From: Eubacterium plexicaudatum ASF492 | GTDB taxonomy: Bacteria > Bacillota > Clostridia > Lachnospirales > Lachnospiraceae | DNA length: 64,000 nucleotides | Direction of reading: 5' to 3' | Assembly: GCF_000364225.2 (NCBI RefSeq) | Contig: NZ_AQFT02000001.1 | Coordinates: 682,001 to 746,000, forward strand | Shown here: positions 1 to 8,122 of the stretch, piece after piece | Layout of the letters: each line of letters starts with the position of its first letter | How positions within the stretch are numbered: position 1 is the stretch's first letter | The notes under the pieces: model-generated | Seen by the model: the letters and a program-made list of their open reading frames with translations, nothing else | Databases searched by the model: none | Told to the model about the DNA's origin: nothing | Translations under genes and position numbers: made by a program

Positions 1-1524
1 CAGCTGTTCGGCACAAAAAGCGAGAAGACAAAAACTCCGCCAGCCAGTGCCGGGGATGAACCGGAAAACCCGCCTGAAAAAACAACGGTGAAGGAACACA
101 CCCGGACGAAAAAGAAGAAAGCCACGAGGGATGAGCGTTATGCGGACATCCCTGTCCGCGATGTCATAATCCCTGTCCCGGATAAAGACCGGCTCTGCCC
201 GTACTGCAATGCGGAAATGATCCTGCTTGGATATAAACAAGTCCGCACAGAGCTGCGTATAACCCCGGCAAAAGTGGAGCGTGTCCGCTATATGCAGGAA
301 GAACTGATCTGCCCGGAATGCCGTAAAGACGGCGACGGCACAATCGTGCAGGCGCAGACGCCTGTACCGCTTATGGCGCACAGCCCGGCGTCGCCGTCTG
401 TTGTTGCGTACGTCATGTTTGAAAAAAGTTTTGTAAGCGTCCCATACTACCGCCAGGAGGCCTGCATGGCCCAGCTTGGATTGGAGCTGCCGCGTGAAAC
501 CATGGCAAACTGGTATATAAAATGTGCCATGGAATATTTCCAGCCGGTATATGACCAAATGCACCGGCTCCTCCTGCAGAGGGATATTATCCATGCGGAT
601 GAAACAACCTGCCAGGTGCTGCACGAAAAGGGGAAAGCCGCGGAATCTATATCATACATGTGGATGTATTTAAGCGGGAGCGACGGCCTGGCGCCGATCG
701 TACTCTATGAATACCAGGCGGGGCGCAGCGGCGTTTTCCCAAAAGCTTTCCTGGAGGGTTTTTCCGGCATCGTGCAGTGCGATGGGTACAGCGGCTATAA
801 CCAGGTGGAGGATGTGGTCCTTGCCGTATGCTCTGCGCACTGCCGCAGAAAATTTTACGAAGCCCTCCCGGCAGAACGGCGGAAAAAGCTGAAGCTGCTG
901 GACATAAATTCAGAAACGGATGTAAAAGACATCCCGCTTCCGGATCCGGAACAGATGGAAAACATGATCCCGGCTGAGATCGGCCTCGTGTTTTTCAACA
1001 AGCTCTTTTTCATTGAAAAAGGGCTGAAAGGCATGGGCCCAGAAAAGCGCCAGGAAAAACGGCTGGAAAAGGAGGCACCTGTCTGGGAAAAGTTCTGGTC
1101 ATGGATTGAAGCCCTAAAACCGCTTGGCGGCAGCAAGCTGGAAAAAGCCGTCAATTATTCAATAAACCACAGAGAGACACTACAGAGCTATATGCTGGAC
1201 GGCAGATGCGAACTTTCTAATAATAGAGCCGAACGCTGCGCAAAATCGTATGCTATTGGCAGGAAGAACTCGCTGTTCCACACATCTGCGGCTGGGGCAG
1301 AAGCAAGTGCGCTTGTTTACAGTATAATAGAAACCGCAAAAGCCAATAAGCTGAATGTATTCCAATACCTTTATGTCCTGCTGCTGTACATGCCTGAGCA
1401 TAAAGATGATCCTAATGCAGTTAAAACGCTTCTTCCGTGGAGTGATTTTATCAAAGAACGCTGCACAGGACTGATCGATGTTGAAGCGATAACACCTGAA
1501 AACAAACCTCAATTGCCAATATAG
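1..1524 (+). CDS. tnpC: IS66 transposase TnpC (partial, N-terminus outside window)
   Basis: DDE transposase of IS66, which cuts and joins the element's ends. The reading frame is open from base 1, so the N-terminal coiled-coil segment present in the full copies is missing only because of the window edge. Visible features are the zinc-binding CPYC...CPEC pairs, the first catalytic Asp in HADETTC, the second in VQCDGYSGYN and the catalytic Glu in SNNRAERC. It differs from the other copies at a few residues, for example EKTTVK instead of AKTTVK and VPDKDR instead of VPGKDR. The stop is followed by about 55 bp to the IS end. The match to its sister copies is near-complete. Confidence 0.93.
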   Translation, partial: QLFGTKSEKTKTPPASAGDEPENPPEKTTVKEHTRTKKKKATRDERYADIPVRDVIIPVPDKDRLCPYCNAEMILLGYKQVRTELRITPAKVERVRYMQEELICPECRKDGDGTIVQAQTPVPLMAHSPASPSVVAYVMFEKSFVSVPYYRQEACMAQLGLELPRETMANWYIKCAMEYFQPVYDQMHRLLLQRDIIHADETTCQVLHEKGKAAESISYMWMYLSGSDGLAPIVLYEYQAGRSGVFPKAFLEGFSGIVQCDGYSGYNQVEDVVLAVCSAHCRRKFYEALPAERRKKLKLLDINSETDVKDIPLPDPEQMENMIPAEIGLVFFNKLFFIEKGLKGMGPEKRQEKRLEKEAPVWEKFWSWIEALKPLGGSKLEKAVNYSINHRETLQSYMLDGRCELSNNRAERCAKSYAIGRKNSLFHTSAAGAEASALVYSIIETAKANKLNVFQYLYVLLLYMPEHKDDPNAVKTLLPWSDFIKERCTGLIDVEAITPENKPQLPI

Positions 1525-1579
1525 ACTATTTTACACCTAAACGGAACATATGTGGAACGGTAGGTTATTCATCGCTTAC
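1..1579 (+). mobile_element. IS66-family element #1, 5'-truncated by the window edge
   Basis: This is the tnpC end of an IS66 element. It is almost identical to the copies at 2213-5187 and 19441-22414. It ends with the 28-bp terminal inverted repeat at 1552-1579, which starts GTGGAACGG and ends CATCGCTTAC. The other end lies outside the window. The IS stops nine bases before the ATG of the DUF6075 gene, so it has displaced that gene's native ribosome binding site. With copy #2 in opposite orientation it brackets 633 bp, a composite-transposon-like arrangement. Confidence 0.93.
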
Positions 1580-1588
1580 GGTTCAGGT

Positions 1589-2107
1589 ATGAACAACACA
1601 GCGTTAAGAGCAGGGGCGCAGAGCGCCAACAACACACACATGGTTTTTGCAAACGAGGAACATGAGAGATTCTATTATGAAAAACTGGAACAGGCGAGGT
1701 ATCAGGACTGCTATCACAAGGCTTTGATTTACATTCTCGGTATTTCTGAGGACACGAGGAACCATTTCAGCCAGATTTACGATATGAAGTCCGGGTGTGT
1801 CAAAACAGAGTGTCTGCATCAGGGCTGGCAGACCAGCGGCAGCGTAAAGGTGGTAAGGCTTGCCTTTAACCTTTACACGGACGGAACGCCGAGCGTTGAT
1901 GACTATAAGCGCAAGGACGAGCAGATTGGCGAGTGCAGGGAGTATTCCGTAAGCGATATTTTCTGCTGCGGCTACGCACTGTACTTCTGGCAGGGCATTA
2001 AACTCCGTTACCCGGAATACTGCCAAAAGCAGAGGTCTATTGAGGAAATCCTTGCAGAAATGGAGAGGAAACGTGCTGAAAATTCGACTGATGGGAACGA
2101 AGAATGA
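1589..2107 (+). CDS. DUF6075-family protein, copy 1
   Basis: A 172-residue protein beginning MNNTALRAGAQ, of the type I recognise as DUF6075, common on conjugative and mobilizable elements of Clostridia; its function is unknown. It is highly similar to the copy at 33861-34379. The start is set by alignment with that copy, which has a good AGGAGG site. Here IS66 #1 ends at 1579 and only a GGTTCAGGT remnant of the leader is left, so translation may be poor. Conserved Cys residues (KTECLHQGW, IFCCGYA) suggest a structured small cytoplasmic protein. A short downstream gene that overlaps its end in copy 2 is cut off here by an IS end at 2114. Confidence 0.75.
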   Translation: MNNTALRAGAQSANNTHMVFANEEHERFYYEKLEQARYQDCYHKALIYILGISEDTRNHFSQIYDMKSGCVKTECLHQGWQTSGSVKVVRLAFNLYTDGTPSVDDYKRKDEQIGECREYSVSDIFCCGYALYFWQGIKLRYPEYCQKQRSIEEILAEMERKRAENSTDGNEE

Positions 2108-2113
2108 TATTAA

Positions 2114-2212
2114 TGTTGCTGCCTGTTTATTCTGACGTCTAATAAATCTGATTGATTGTCACAGAATTAACCGATATAATGACATCAGCATATAGAAAGA
2201 GAAAGTTCCAGA
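2114..2212 (+). repeat. Left-end fragment of the DUF6431-type IS
   Basis: These 99 bases, starting TGTTGCTGCCTG, match 62442-62540, where they form the left end of the IS that continues to the window end. Here the fragment starts just after the DUF6075 gene and is cut at 2212 by IS66 #2. Comparing the two flanks fixes the outer boundary of that IS at the TGTTGCTG start. The rest of the IS has been lost from this site. No gene lies within it. Confidence 0.85.
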
Positions 2213-2267
2213 GTAAGCGATGAATAACCTACCGTTCCACATATGTTCCGTTTAGGTGTAAAATAGT

Positions 2268-3980
2268 CTATATTGGCAATTGAGGTTTGTTTTCAGGTGT
2301 TATCGCTTCAACATCGATCAGTCCTGTGCAGCGTTCTTTGATAAAATCACTCCACGGAAGAAGCGTTTTAACTGCATTAGGATCATCTTTATGCTCAGGC
2401 ATGTACAGCAGCAGGACATAAAGGTATTGGAATACATTCAGCTTATTGGCTTTTGCGGTTTCTATTATACTGTAAACAAGCGCACTTGCTTCTGCCCCAG
2501 CCGCAGATGTGTGGAACAGCGAGTTCTTCCTGCCAATAGCATACGATTTTGCGCAGCGTTCGGCTCTATTATTAGAAAGTTCGCATCTGCCGTCCAGCAT
2601 ATAGCTCTGTAGTGTCTCTCTGTGGTTTATTGAATAATTGACGGCTTTTTCCAGCTTGCTGCCGCCAAGCGGTTTTAGGGCTTCAATCCATGACCAGAAC
2701 TTTTCCCAGACAGGTGCCTCCTTTTCCAGCCGTTTTTCCTGGCGCTTTTCTGGGCCCATGCCTTTCAGCCCTTTTTCAATGAAAAAGAGCTTGTTGAAAA
2801 ACACGAGGCCGATCTCAGCCGGGATCATGTTTTCCATCTGTTCCGGATCCGGAAGCGGGATGTCTTTTACATCCGTTTCTGAATTTATGTCCAGCAGCTT
2901 CAGCTTTTTCCGCCGTTCTGCCGGGAGGGCTTCGTAAAATTTTCTGCGGCAGTGCGCAGAGCATACGGCAAGGACCGCATCCTCCACCTGGTTATAGCCG
3001 CTGTACCCATCGCACTGCACGATGCCGGAAAAACCCTCCAGGAAAGCTTTTGGGAAAACGCCGCTGCGCCCCGCCTGGTATTCATAGAGTACGATCGGCG
3101 CCAGGCCGTCGCTCCCGCTTAAATACATCCACATGTATGATATAGATTCCGCGGCTTTCCCCTTTTCGTGCAGCACCTGGCAGGTTGTTTCATCCGCATG
3201 GATAATATCCCTTTGCAGGAGGAGCCGGTGCATTTGGTCATATACCGGCTGGAAATATTCCATGGCACATTTTATATACCAGTTTGCCATGGTTTCACGC
3301 GGCAGCTCCAATCCAAGCTGGGCCATGCAGGCCTCCTGGCGGTAGTATGGGACGCTTACAAAACTTTTTTCAAACATGACGTACGCAACAACAGACGGCG
3401 ACGCCGGGCTGTGCGCCATAAGCGGTACAGGCGTCTGCGCCTGCACGATTGTGCCGTCGCCGTCTTTACGGCATTCCGGGCAGATCAGTTCTTCCTGCAT
3501 ATAGCGGACACGCTCCACTTTTGCCGGGGTTATACGCAGCTCTGTGCGGACTTGTTTATATCCAAGCAGGATCATTTCCGCATTGCAGTACGGGCAGAGT
3601 CGGTCTTTACCCGGGACAGGGATTATGACATCGCGGACAGGGATGTCCGCATAACGCTCATCCCTCGTGGCTTTCTTCTTTTTCGTCCGGGTGTGTTCCT
3701 TCACCGTTGTTTTTGCAGGCGGGTTTTCCGGTTCATCCCCGGCACTGGCTGGCGGAGTTTTTGTCTTCTCGCTTTTTGTGCCGAACAGCTGGCGCTTAAA
3801 TTCTTCAAGCGTTTCCTCCAGGCCGGACTTTAAAAGGCGCAGTTCATCCACAAGGGCGCGCAGTTGTGCTATGTCCTGCTCCTGCTCCAGGATGCGTGCG
3901 TCCTGGGACTGTATATGTATTTTCTGCTGTTCCACCATTGTTTCCAGCAGCCGGATATAGTCTTCCATATTAACTGGCAT
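2268..3980 (-). CDS. tnpC: IS66 transposase TnpC
   Basis: Full-length IS66 DDE transposase of about 570 residues. In order it has an N-terminal coiled coil (about residues 5-60, with the repeated QDARILEQEQ pattern), a basic linker (RTKKKK), a zinc-finger region with CPYC and CPEC, and the catalytic core with Asp in HADETTC, Asp in VQCDGYSGYN and Glu in SNNRAERC. The start chosen is the ATG preceded by a GGAGGG-like site (MPVNMEDY). A longer reading with seven extra residues (METRRVH) is possible. It lies downstream of tnpB in the same element and shows no lesion. Confidence 0.93.
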   Translation of the reverse strand: MPVNMEDYIRLLETMVEQQKIHIQSQDARILEQEQDIAQLRALVDELRLLKSGLEETLEEFKRQLFGTKSEKTKTPPASAGDEPENPPAKTTVKEHTRTKKKKATRDERYADIPVRDVIIPVPGKDRLCPYCNAEMILLGYKQVRTELRITPAKVERVRYMQEELICPECRKDGDGTIVQAQTPVPLMAHSPASPSVVAYVMFEKSFVSVPYYRQEACMAQLGLELPRETMANWYIKCAMEYFQPVYDQMHRLLLQRDIIHADETTCQVLHEKGKAAESISYMWMYLSGSDGLAPIVLYEYQAGRSGVFPKAFLEGFSGIVQCDGYSGYNQVEDAVLAVCSAHCRRKFYEALPAERRKKLKLLDINSETDVKDIPLPDPEQMENMIPAEIGLVFFNKLFFIEKGLKGMGPEKRQEKRLEKEAPVWEKFWSWIEALKPLGGSKLEKAVNYSINHRETLQSYMLDGRCELSNNRAERCAKSYAIGRKNSLFHTSAAGAEASALVYSIIETAKANKLNVFQYLYVLLLYMPEHKDDPNAVKTLLPWSDFIKERCTGLIDVEAITPENKPQLPI

Positions 3981-4268
3981 GTGTACCCTCCGTGTTTCCA
4001 TTTACTTACATTATAAGGAAACGCGGGGATGAAATCAAACCGCCCATACCTGCGCGATAGGCACAATGACGGACTGGAAACTGCCGCCAGATACAGGAAA
4101 AAGGCTTAAAAACAGCATTTTTCATGCAGGTTATCCACAGTTTTGCGGCCTGGCGCTGCGTTATGCGTGGACAGCATCCCGGAAAAAAACAGCGTCGTGG
4201 ATAACATTCCCTGGCGGCTTGCGGCGCTGGAAAATAAATTTTTAAATTTCTACATAATGCACAAAAGT

Positions 4269-4625
4269 TCAGAAGTCCTTCCTGCCGGAAGGCTGCACCG
4301 CCTTTGGCTGGCAGATGGAGAGTCCTTCCAGAAGCCATCGCAGCTGCTGGCGGGTAAGCGGCCTTACTTGCGAAGCGTCCCGCGGCCACTGGAATTTTCC
4401 ATTGTCCAGGCGTTTTGTGCAGAGCACGAACCCCGTCTGGTCAAAGTACAAGGCCTTGAGCGTATTTCTTTTCCGGCCGCAGAACAGATAAAGGGCGTCC
4501 GAATAAGGGTCCATCTGGTAAGTGTCCCGGATCAGGGACATAAGGCCGTCAAAGCTGCGCCGCATATCGGTGCATCCAGTGACGATATAAACTTTCGTGT
4601 CACTGGACAATGCACCTAACAGCAC
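4269..4625 (-). CDS. tnpB: IS66 accessory protein TnpB
   Basis: A 118-residue IS66 Orf2 (TnpB) protein needed for IS66 transposition. It contains the family signature TDMRRSFDGL and LYLFCGRKRNTLKALYFD. The start is a GTG that overlaps the end of tnpA by a few bases, which suggests translational coupling. It is nearly identical to the copies at 20002-20358 and 44072-44425. Confidence 0.92.
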   Translation of the reverse strand: MLLGALSSDTKVYIVTGCTDMRRSFDGLMSLIRDTYQMDPYSDALYLFCGRKRNTLKALYFDQTGFVLCTKRLDNGKFQWPRDASQVRPLTRQQLRWLLEGLSICQPKAVQPSGRKDF

Positions 4626-5011
4626 AGCCTCCCCAGCGCCAGAAGCGTATTCCGTATGGTATCTTCTGAAGCACCGTCTGCAATTTCAATGCTGTACCCC
4701 GGCATCCTGACCGTGATGGCAGCATGGGCTGCTGGAACCGGCAGCGTATCACTTGCAGCGCAGCCTGGATCAGGGACAGGGCTGCTGCCCAGCTCCAGTG
4801 GAACCACTTCGTGCATCTGTCTGGATGGGGCCGCCTGCGGATCTGGTATGATACAGGATTTTTTCTTTAGGTCTGAAACTTTGTTATGAAATGTTTTTAT
4901 GGATATGGAATGCAGCCGGCACCATTCTCTGTCAGGCAGGCCGCTCGTGCGGCATTCCTGGATCAGCTCCAGCCATTCCTGGTCACTGCGGGTTTTCTTT
5001 TTCTCTGACAT
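4616..5011 (-). CDS. tnpA: IS66 accessory protein TnpA (helix-turn-helix)
   Basis: A 131-residue IS66 Orf1 protein. It has a SDQEWLELIQECRTSGLP helix-turn-helix-like N-terminus, then WCRLHSISIKTFHNKV, a lysine-rich link and a variable C-terminus. It is intact here: the lysine codons lie in a run of six T on the plus strand at 4859-4864. The copy at 19617 has only five bases in that run and is frameshifted. It is the first gene of the element and overlaps tnpB. Confidence 0.92.
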   Translation of the reverse strand: MSEKKKTRSDQEWLELIQECRTSGLPDREWCRLHSISIKTFHNKVSDLKKKSCIIPDPQAAPSRQMHEVVPLELGSSPVPDPGCAASDTLPVPAAHAAITVRMPGYSIEIADGASEDTIRNTLLALGRLCC

Positions 5012-5259
5012 AGCATCATCTCCTGATTATTATTTTTGGAATGGATGGCAGTAGTGGAGCCGCAGGAAAAGCAATAAACGGCTGCCGGGCTACTTTATCA
5101 AGAACTGATGTGGACATCCGCTCCAAGCTGATACCATTATAGAGCAAAATCAAGTTCCTGTGGAACGGTGGGTTATTCATCGCTTACTGATAATATCCCC
5201 ATTCAGAGCGAATATGGGTACTACCGAAAGGGAAAACACGAAAAACGGAGGGAATCACA

Positions 5260-5631
5260 ATGACGAGATTTGAAAGAGAGATAAACGGGAGCCTTGGGGA
5301 TTTCTGGAAGAGGAATGCAGAGGAGGAAGTGAAAAAGGCGGTGGCGCAGGCGGATGAAAAGGCTACGGTTGATGAGGACGGCGCAATCAGGTGGAAGAGC
5401 AATGCGCGCTGCCTGATGGATGACTTCTGCGAGAAGCTGGAATACGCAGGATACCCTTTTAGCAGGGAGGCAACAGCAAGAAAACGGGATGCACAGAATG
5501 AGGAAAGCATCGCGGAATACCGCAGGAACCACAGGGGGCTTTCCGGGGAGGCGCTTTCGGAGGCAAGGGCAGCATTCGGGGAAGGCGCCACGGTGGTCAA
5601 TATACTGACGGGAGAGAGGACAAAACTGTAA
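5260..5631 (+). CDS. Small phage-type protein upstream of holin
   Basis: A 123-residue soluble, highly charged, mostly helical protein. A GGAGGG ribosome binding site precedes ATG 5260. I do not recognise a named family. Its position directly before a holin and amidase, in the same orientation, suggests a tail-end or lysis-adjacent phage gene. The C-terminal AFGEGATVVNILTGERTKL ends just before a hairpin-plus-T-run at 5652-5683. Confidence 0.6.
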   Translation: MTRFEREINGSLGDFWKRNAEEEVKKAVAQADEKATVDEDGAIRWKSNARCLMDDFCEKLEYAGYPFSREATARKRDAQNEESIAEYRRNHRGLSGEALSEARAAFGEGATVVNILTGERTKL

Positions 5632-5651
5632 AAACATTATTTTAGGAACAG

Positions 5652-5683
5652 GCGGACTGCCCACTGCGGGCAGCCGCTTTTTT
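5652..5683 (+). terminator. Intrinsic terminator between small phage gene and holin
   Basis: Arms GCGG-a-CTGCCC and GGGCAGCCGC with a five-base loop, followed by six T. It would end or attenuate transcription before the holin gene, whose ribosome binding site (GAAGGAGGAA) lies immediately downstream. Confidence 0.75.
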
Positions 5684-5712
5684 CTTACCCAAAACCAGAA
5701 GGAGGAATTGGA

Positions 5713-6117
5713 ATGAAGAATTTTATCGAGGCGGCGCAGTATGCGTTCGCGGCGCTCGGCGGTGCGCTGGGCGCGGTCATGGGAGGTTTTGACGGCTTCC
5801 TTTATGCACTGGTGGTATTCGTGGTGGTGGACTACATCACCGGGCTGATGGCGGCAGCGGTGGAGAAGAAGCTCTCCAGCGAAGTGGGATTCAAGGGCAT
5901 CTTCAAGAAGGTCATTATTTTCAGCCTTGTGGCGGTGGGGCATATCGTGGATACGCACATCATCGGGGAGGGGAGCGTCCTGCGGACGGCGGTCATCTTC
6001 TTTTACCTTTCCAATGAAGGCATTTCCATCTTGGAGAATGCCGCCCGGACGGGGCTGCCCATTCCGGGGAAGCTAAAGGCCGTGTTGGAGCAGTTACGGG
6101 AGGAAAAAGAGGAATGA
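5713..6117 (+). CDS. Phage holin family protein
   Basis: A 134-residue membrane protein of the toxin-secretion/phage-lysis holin family (phage_holin_4 type). It has about three to four hydrophobic segments (FAALGGALGAVMGGF, LYALVVFVVVDYITGLMAA, VIIFSLVAVGHIVD, VIFFYLSNEGISILENA) and a charged C-terminus. The motif DYITG and the NEGISILENA segment are typical of this family. Holins form membrane lesions that let the endolysin reach the wall; the amidase gene lies 400 bp downstream. A GGAGGAA site precedes the ATG. Confidence 0.88.
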   Translation: MKNFIEAAQYAFAALGGALGAVMGGFDGFLYALVVFVVVDYITGLMAAAVEKKLSSEVGFKGIFKKVIIFSLVAVGHIVDTHIIGEGSVLRTAVIFFYLSNEGISILENAARTGLPIPGKLKAVLEQLREEKEE

Positions 6118-6245
6118 TATGCTGCACAAATTTTCTGATGATGTTTGTGCAGTTTATGGTTCCATTCCTGCTTGCTATTATGCCCGTCCAGAGCGAACAT
6201 GTCTGTGACCGGGGAAAACGGAATACTGGAACGGAGGGCTTAAGG

Positions 6246-6413
6246 ATGAGGGCATACGGAGAGATGGAACAGCATGGGAAGTACACGCTGGAGGATTACG
6301 GCGGCTGGTCGAGGAACCACACCAGAGCGGCATCCATCCGCAGATGGAAACGCCCGCTGAAAAAGAGGGCAAGGCAGGTGTGCCGCGCCATGCTGAGACG
6401 GATGGAAAGATAA
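6246..6413 (+). CDS. Very small basic protein between holin and amidase
   Basis: A 55-residue, strongly basic protein (MRAYGEMEQHGKYTLEDYGG, then an Arg/Lys-rich tail). The start is chosen because GGAGGG at 6233-6238 is seven bases upstream. A longer frame could start at 6114, overlapping the holin stop, and would add a hydrophobic segment, but it has no good ribosome binding site. Function unknown; it is probably a phage lysis-module accessory gene. Confidence 0.5.
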   Translation: MRAYGEMEQHGKYTLEDYGGWSRNHTRAASIRRWKRPLKKRARQVCRAMLRRMER

Positions 6414-6431
6414 CAGGATAATTTTTGGAAG

Positions 6432-6456
6432 GGCATCGCTGCTGCGGTGCCTTTTT
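6432..6456 (+). terminator. Hairpin with T-run before the amidase gene
   Basis: GGCATCGC and GCGGTGCC form an eight-pair stem (one G-U) with a TGCT loop, followed by five T. It lies between the small basic gene and the amidase. Confidence 0.6.
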
Positions 6457-6516
6457 CGTTCAATAAGCTGGCCCGTGGAATGGGGCGGCGTTTGATATGA
6501 AAGAGAGGGAAATGGG

Positions 6517-7830
6517 ATGAATTTAAAACAGAATTACCTTACGGAGTCCGGCTGTTATAAAGCGGGAAAGCGCATCACCGTGAAAGGTCTTATGATCCAT
6601 TCGGTGGGATGCCCGCAGCCAAAGGCGGATGTGTTCATGAAGAACTGGAACAGGGCAGAGGCATCCGCCTGCGTCCATGCCATCGTAGAGCCGGACGGGG
6701 ATGTGTACCAGATTTTGTCTTGGAATCATAGGGGCTGGCACTGCGGAGGCGGAGCGAACAATACCCATATCGGCGTGGAGATGACGGAGCCTGCCACCAT
6801 CCGATATACGGGCGGCTCAAACTGGACGGAGACAGGGGATGGGGAGAACACGAAGAACCATGTGCTTGCCACCTATAAATATGCGGTGGAATTGTTTGCA
6901 TATCTGTGCAGCCAGTATAACTTAGACCCGCTTGCAGATGGTGTGGTGATTTCCCATTCGGAAGGATGCAGGAGAGGCATTGCCAGCAACCACGGAGACG
7001 TGGAGCATTTATGGTCTAAGTTTGGATTGTCGATGCAGCAGTTCCGAAAAGATATCAAGGCGGCGATGGAGGGAAGCACAGCGGAGGATTCCCTTACCGC
7101 CATTATGGGGAAAGCAAAAGCCACGGCAGGGCAGATGGCATCCTATCTGAAAAAGAAGAATCCGTCCGTGCCGCAGTCCGTTCTGGATATGCTCCCGCGG
7201 TACCTTTCGGAAGGGGAGGCGGAGGGCGTAAGGGGCGACATCGCCTTTGCACAGTCCTGTCTGGAAACGGGGAATTTCACTTTCTCCGGCTCTGCGGTCA
7301 CTCTTTCGCAGAACAATTTCTGCGGGCTTGGTGTGACGCAGAGGGGCAAAAAGGGGCTTTCTTTTGATACACCGCAGCTTGGCATCCGGGCGCAGATTCA
7401 GCACCTCAAAGCCTACGCTTCCACGGATAAACTGCGGAACGCACTTATAGACCCGCGTTTCCGCTATGTGAAAAGGGGATGCGCTCCCTATGCGGAATGG
7501 CTCGGCCAGAAGGAGAACCCGCAGGGAAAAGGCTGGGCGGCAGGGGAGAAGTACGGGGAGAAGATTCTCTCCATCCTGAAAGCCATTATGGAAGAAGGGA
7601 AAGTGCAGTTCATGGAGAGCCTCACCCTTTCCGCTCCCTACATGGTGCGCGTGACAATCCCCGATCTGAATATCCGCCGTGGCCCCGGAACAGATTTCCC
7701 TAAGACGGGCAAATTTACCGGCGCAGGCATTTTCACCGTGGTCGAGGAACAGGACGGATGGGGGCTGCTCAAAGCCTATGCGGAAAAGCGGGACGGGTGG
7801 ATTTCGCTTGCATTCACCACCCGGATTTAA
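6517..7830 (+). CDS. Phage endolysin: N-acetylmuramoyl-L-alanine amidase with glucosaminidase-like and SH3 domains
   Basis: A 437-residue peptidoglycan hydrolase. The N-terminal amidase_2 domain (about 1-170) shows GLMIHSVG, CVHAIVEPDGDVYQIL, WHCGGG, NNTHIGVEM and VISHSEG, which hold the zinc-binding His residues. The middle (about 205-345) looks like a glucosaminidase/lysozyme fold (IAFAQSCLETGNFTF, NNFCGLG, IRAQIQHLKAYAS). The C-terminus (about 370-437) is a bacterial SH3 wall-binding domain (VTIPDLNIRRGPGTDF, DGWGLL). There is no signal peptide, which fits export through the holin encoded upstream. Intact, with a GAGAGGGA site before the ATG. Confidence 0.9.
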   Translation: MNLKQNYLTESGCYKAGKRITVKGLMIHSVGCPQPKADVFMKNWNRAEASACVHAIVEPDGDVYQILSWNHRGWHCGGGANNTHIGVEMTEPATIRYTGGSNWTETGDGENTKNHVLATYKYAVELFAYLCSQYNLDPLADGVVISHSEGCRRGIASNHGDVEHLWSKFGLSMQQFRKDIKAAMEGSTAEDSLTAIMGKAKATAGQMASYLKKKNPSVPQSVLDMLPRYLSEGEAEGVRGDIAFAQSCLETGNFTFSGSAVTLSQNNFCGLGVTQRGKKGLSFDTPQLGIRAQIQHLKAYASTDKLRNALIDPRFRYVKRGCAPYAEWLGQKENPQGKGWAAGEKYGEKILSILKAIMEEGKVQFMESLTLSAPYMVRVTIPDLNIRRGPGTDFPKTGKFTGAGIFTVVEEQDGWGLLKAYAEKRDGWISLAFTTRI

Positions 7831-7939
7831 GGGAATGTAAGGCGGCATCTATATAGGAAGAAAGCGGCCAGACTGCTTGACTTTACGGGCTTTCAGAGTG
7901 ATTAATAGACTACCCAAAAAGAAAGGAGCGCAGACGGTC

Positions 7940-8122
7940 ATGGCAGAAAATGAAGGAAAAAAACTGAGGGTTTCGATGTACTGCAGGGTGGGAAACCCAA
8001 AGGATGCGGGGCCTTATTTTAAAGAAAAATGCGGGAGCCCTGCGGGGCAGGGACGGAAAGGAGCGGATGCAGATGCGCATAAGGAAAGTTGCGATATATG
8101 CCAGGGTGTCAACAGAGCATGA
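7940..8122 (+). CDS. Small protein resembling a serine-recombinase N-terminus
   Basis: A 60-residue protein preceded by AAAGGAG. Its RVSMYCRVGNPKDAG segment mimics the catalytic N-terminus of serine recombinases (YCRVST) but has Gly where the catalytic Ser would be, and the frame stops soon after. It overlaps the start of the real recombinase gene in another frame, so the two may be translationally coupled. It is either a decayed recombinase start or a small regulatory companion; the sequence alone does not decide. Confidence 0.5.
   Translation: MAENEGKKLRVSMYCRVGNPKDAGPYFKEKCGSPAGQGRKGADADAHKESCDICQGVNRA

Larger units (their letters stand above)
2213..5187 (-). mobile_element. IS66-family element #2, complete (2975 bp)
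   Basis: A complete element bounded by 28-bp terminal inverted repeats starting GTAAGCGATGAATAACC (at 2213) and ending CATCGCTTAC (at 5187). On the minus strand it carries tnpA, tnpB and tnpC in order, with about 290 bp of non-coding sequence between tnpB and tnpC. The 8-bp flanks (GTTCCAGA left, TGATAATA right) do not match. The element therefore lacks a target duplication and probably marks a recombination or deletion junction between two IS66 copies. All three genes are intact, so this copy could supply transposition functions to the others. Confidence 0.95.

Noticed and set aside
2280-3833. Long open frames antisense to IS66 tnpC (110, 99 and 221 residues)
   Set aside because: They are repeated in every IS66 copy only because the DNA is repeated. 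They have no ribosome sites, and the opposite strand carries a well-supported transposase.
6114-6413. A longer membrane protein starting at the holin stop codon
   Set aside because: The ATG has no Shine-Dalgarno sequence, whereas the internal ATG at 6246 has a well-spaced GGAGGG. The hydrophobic segment is probably untranslated.
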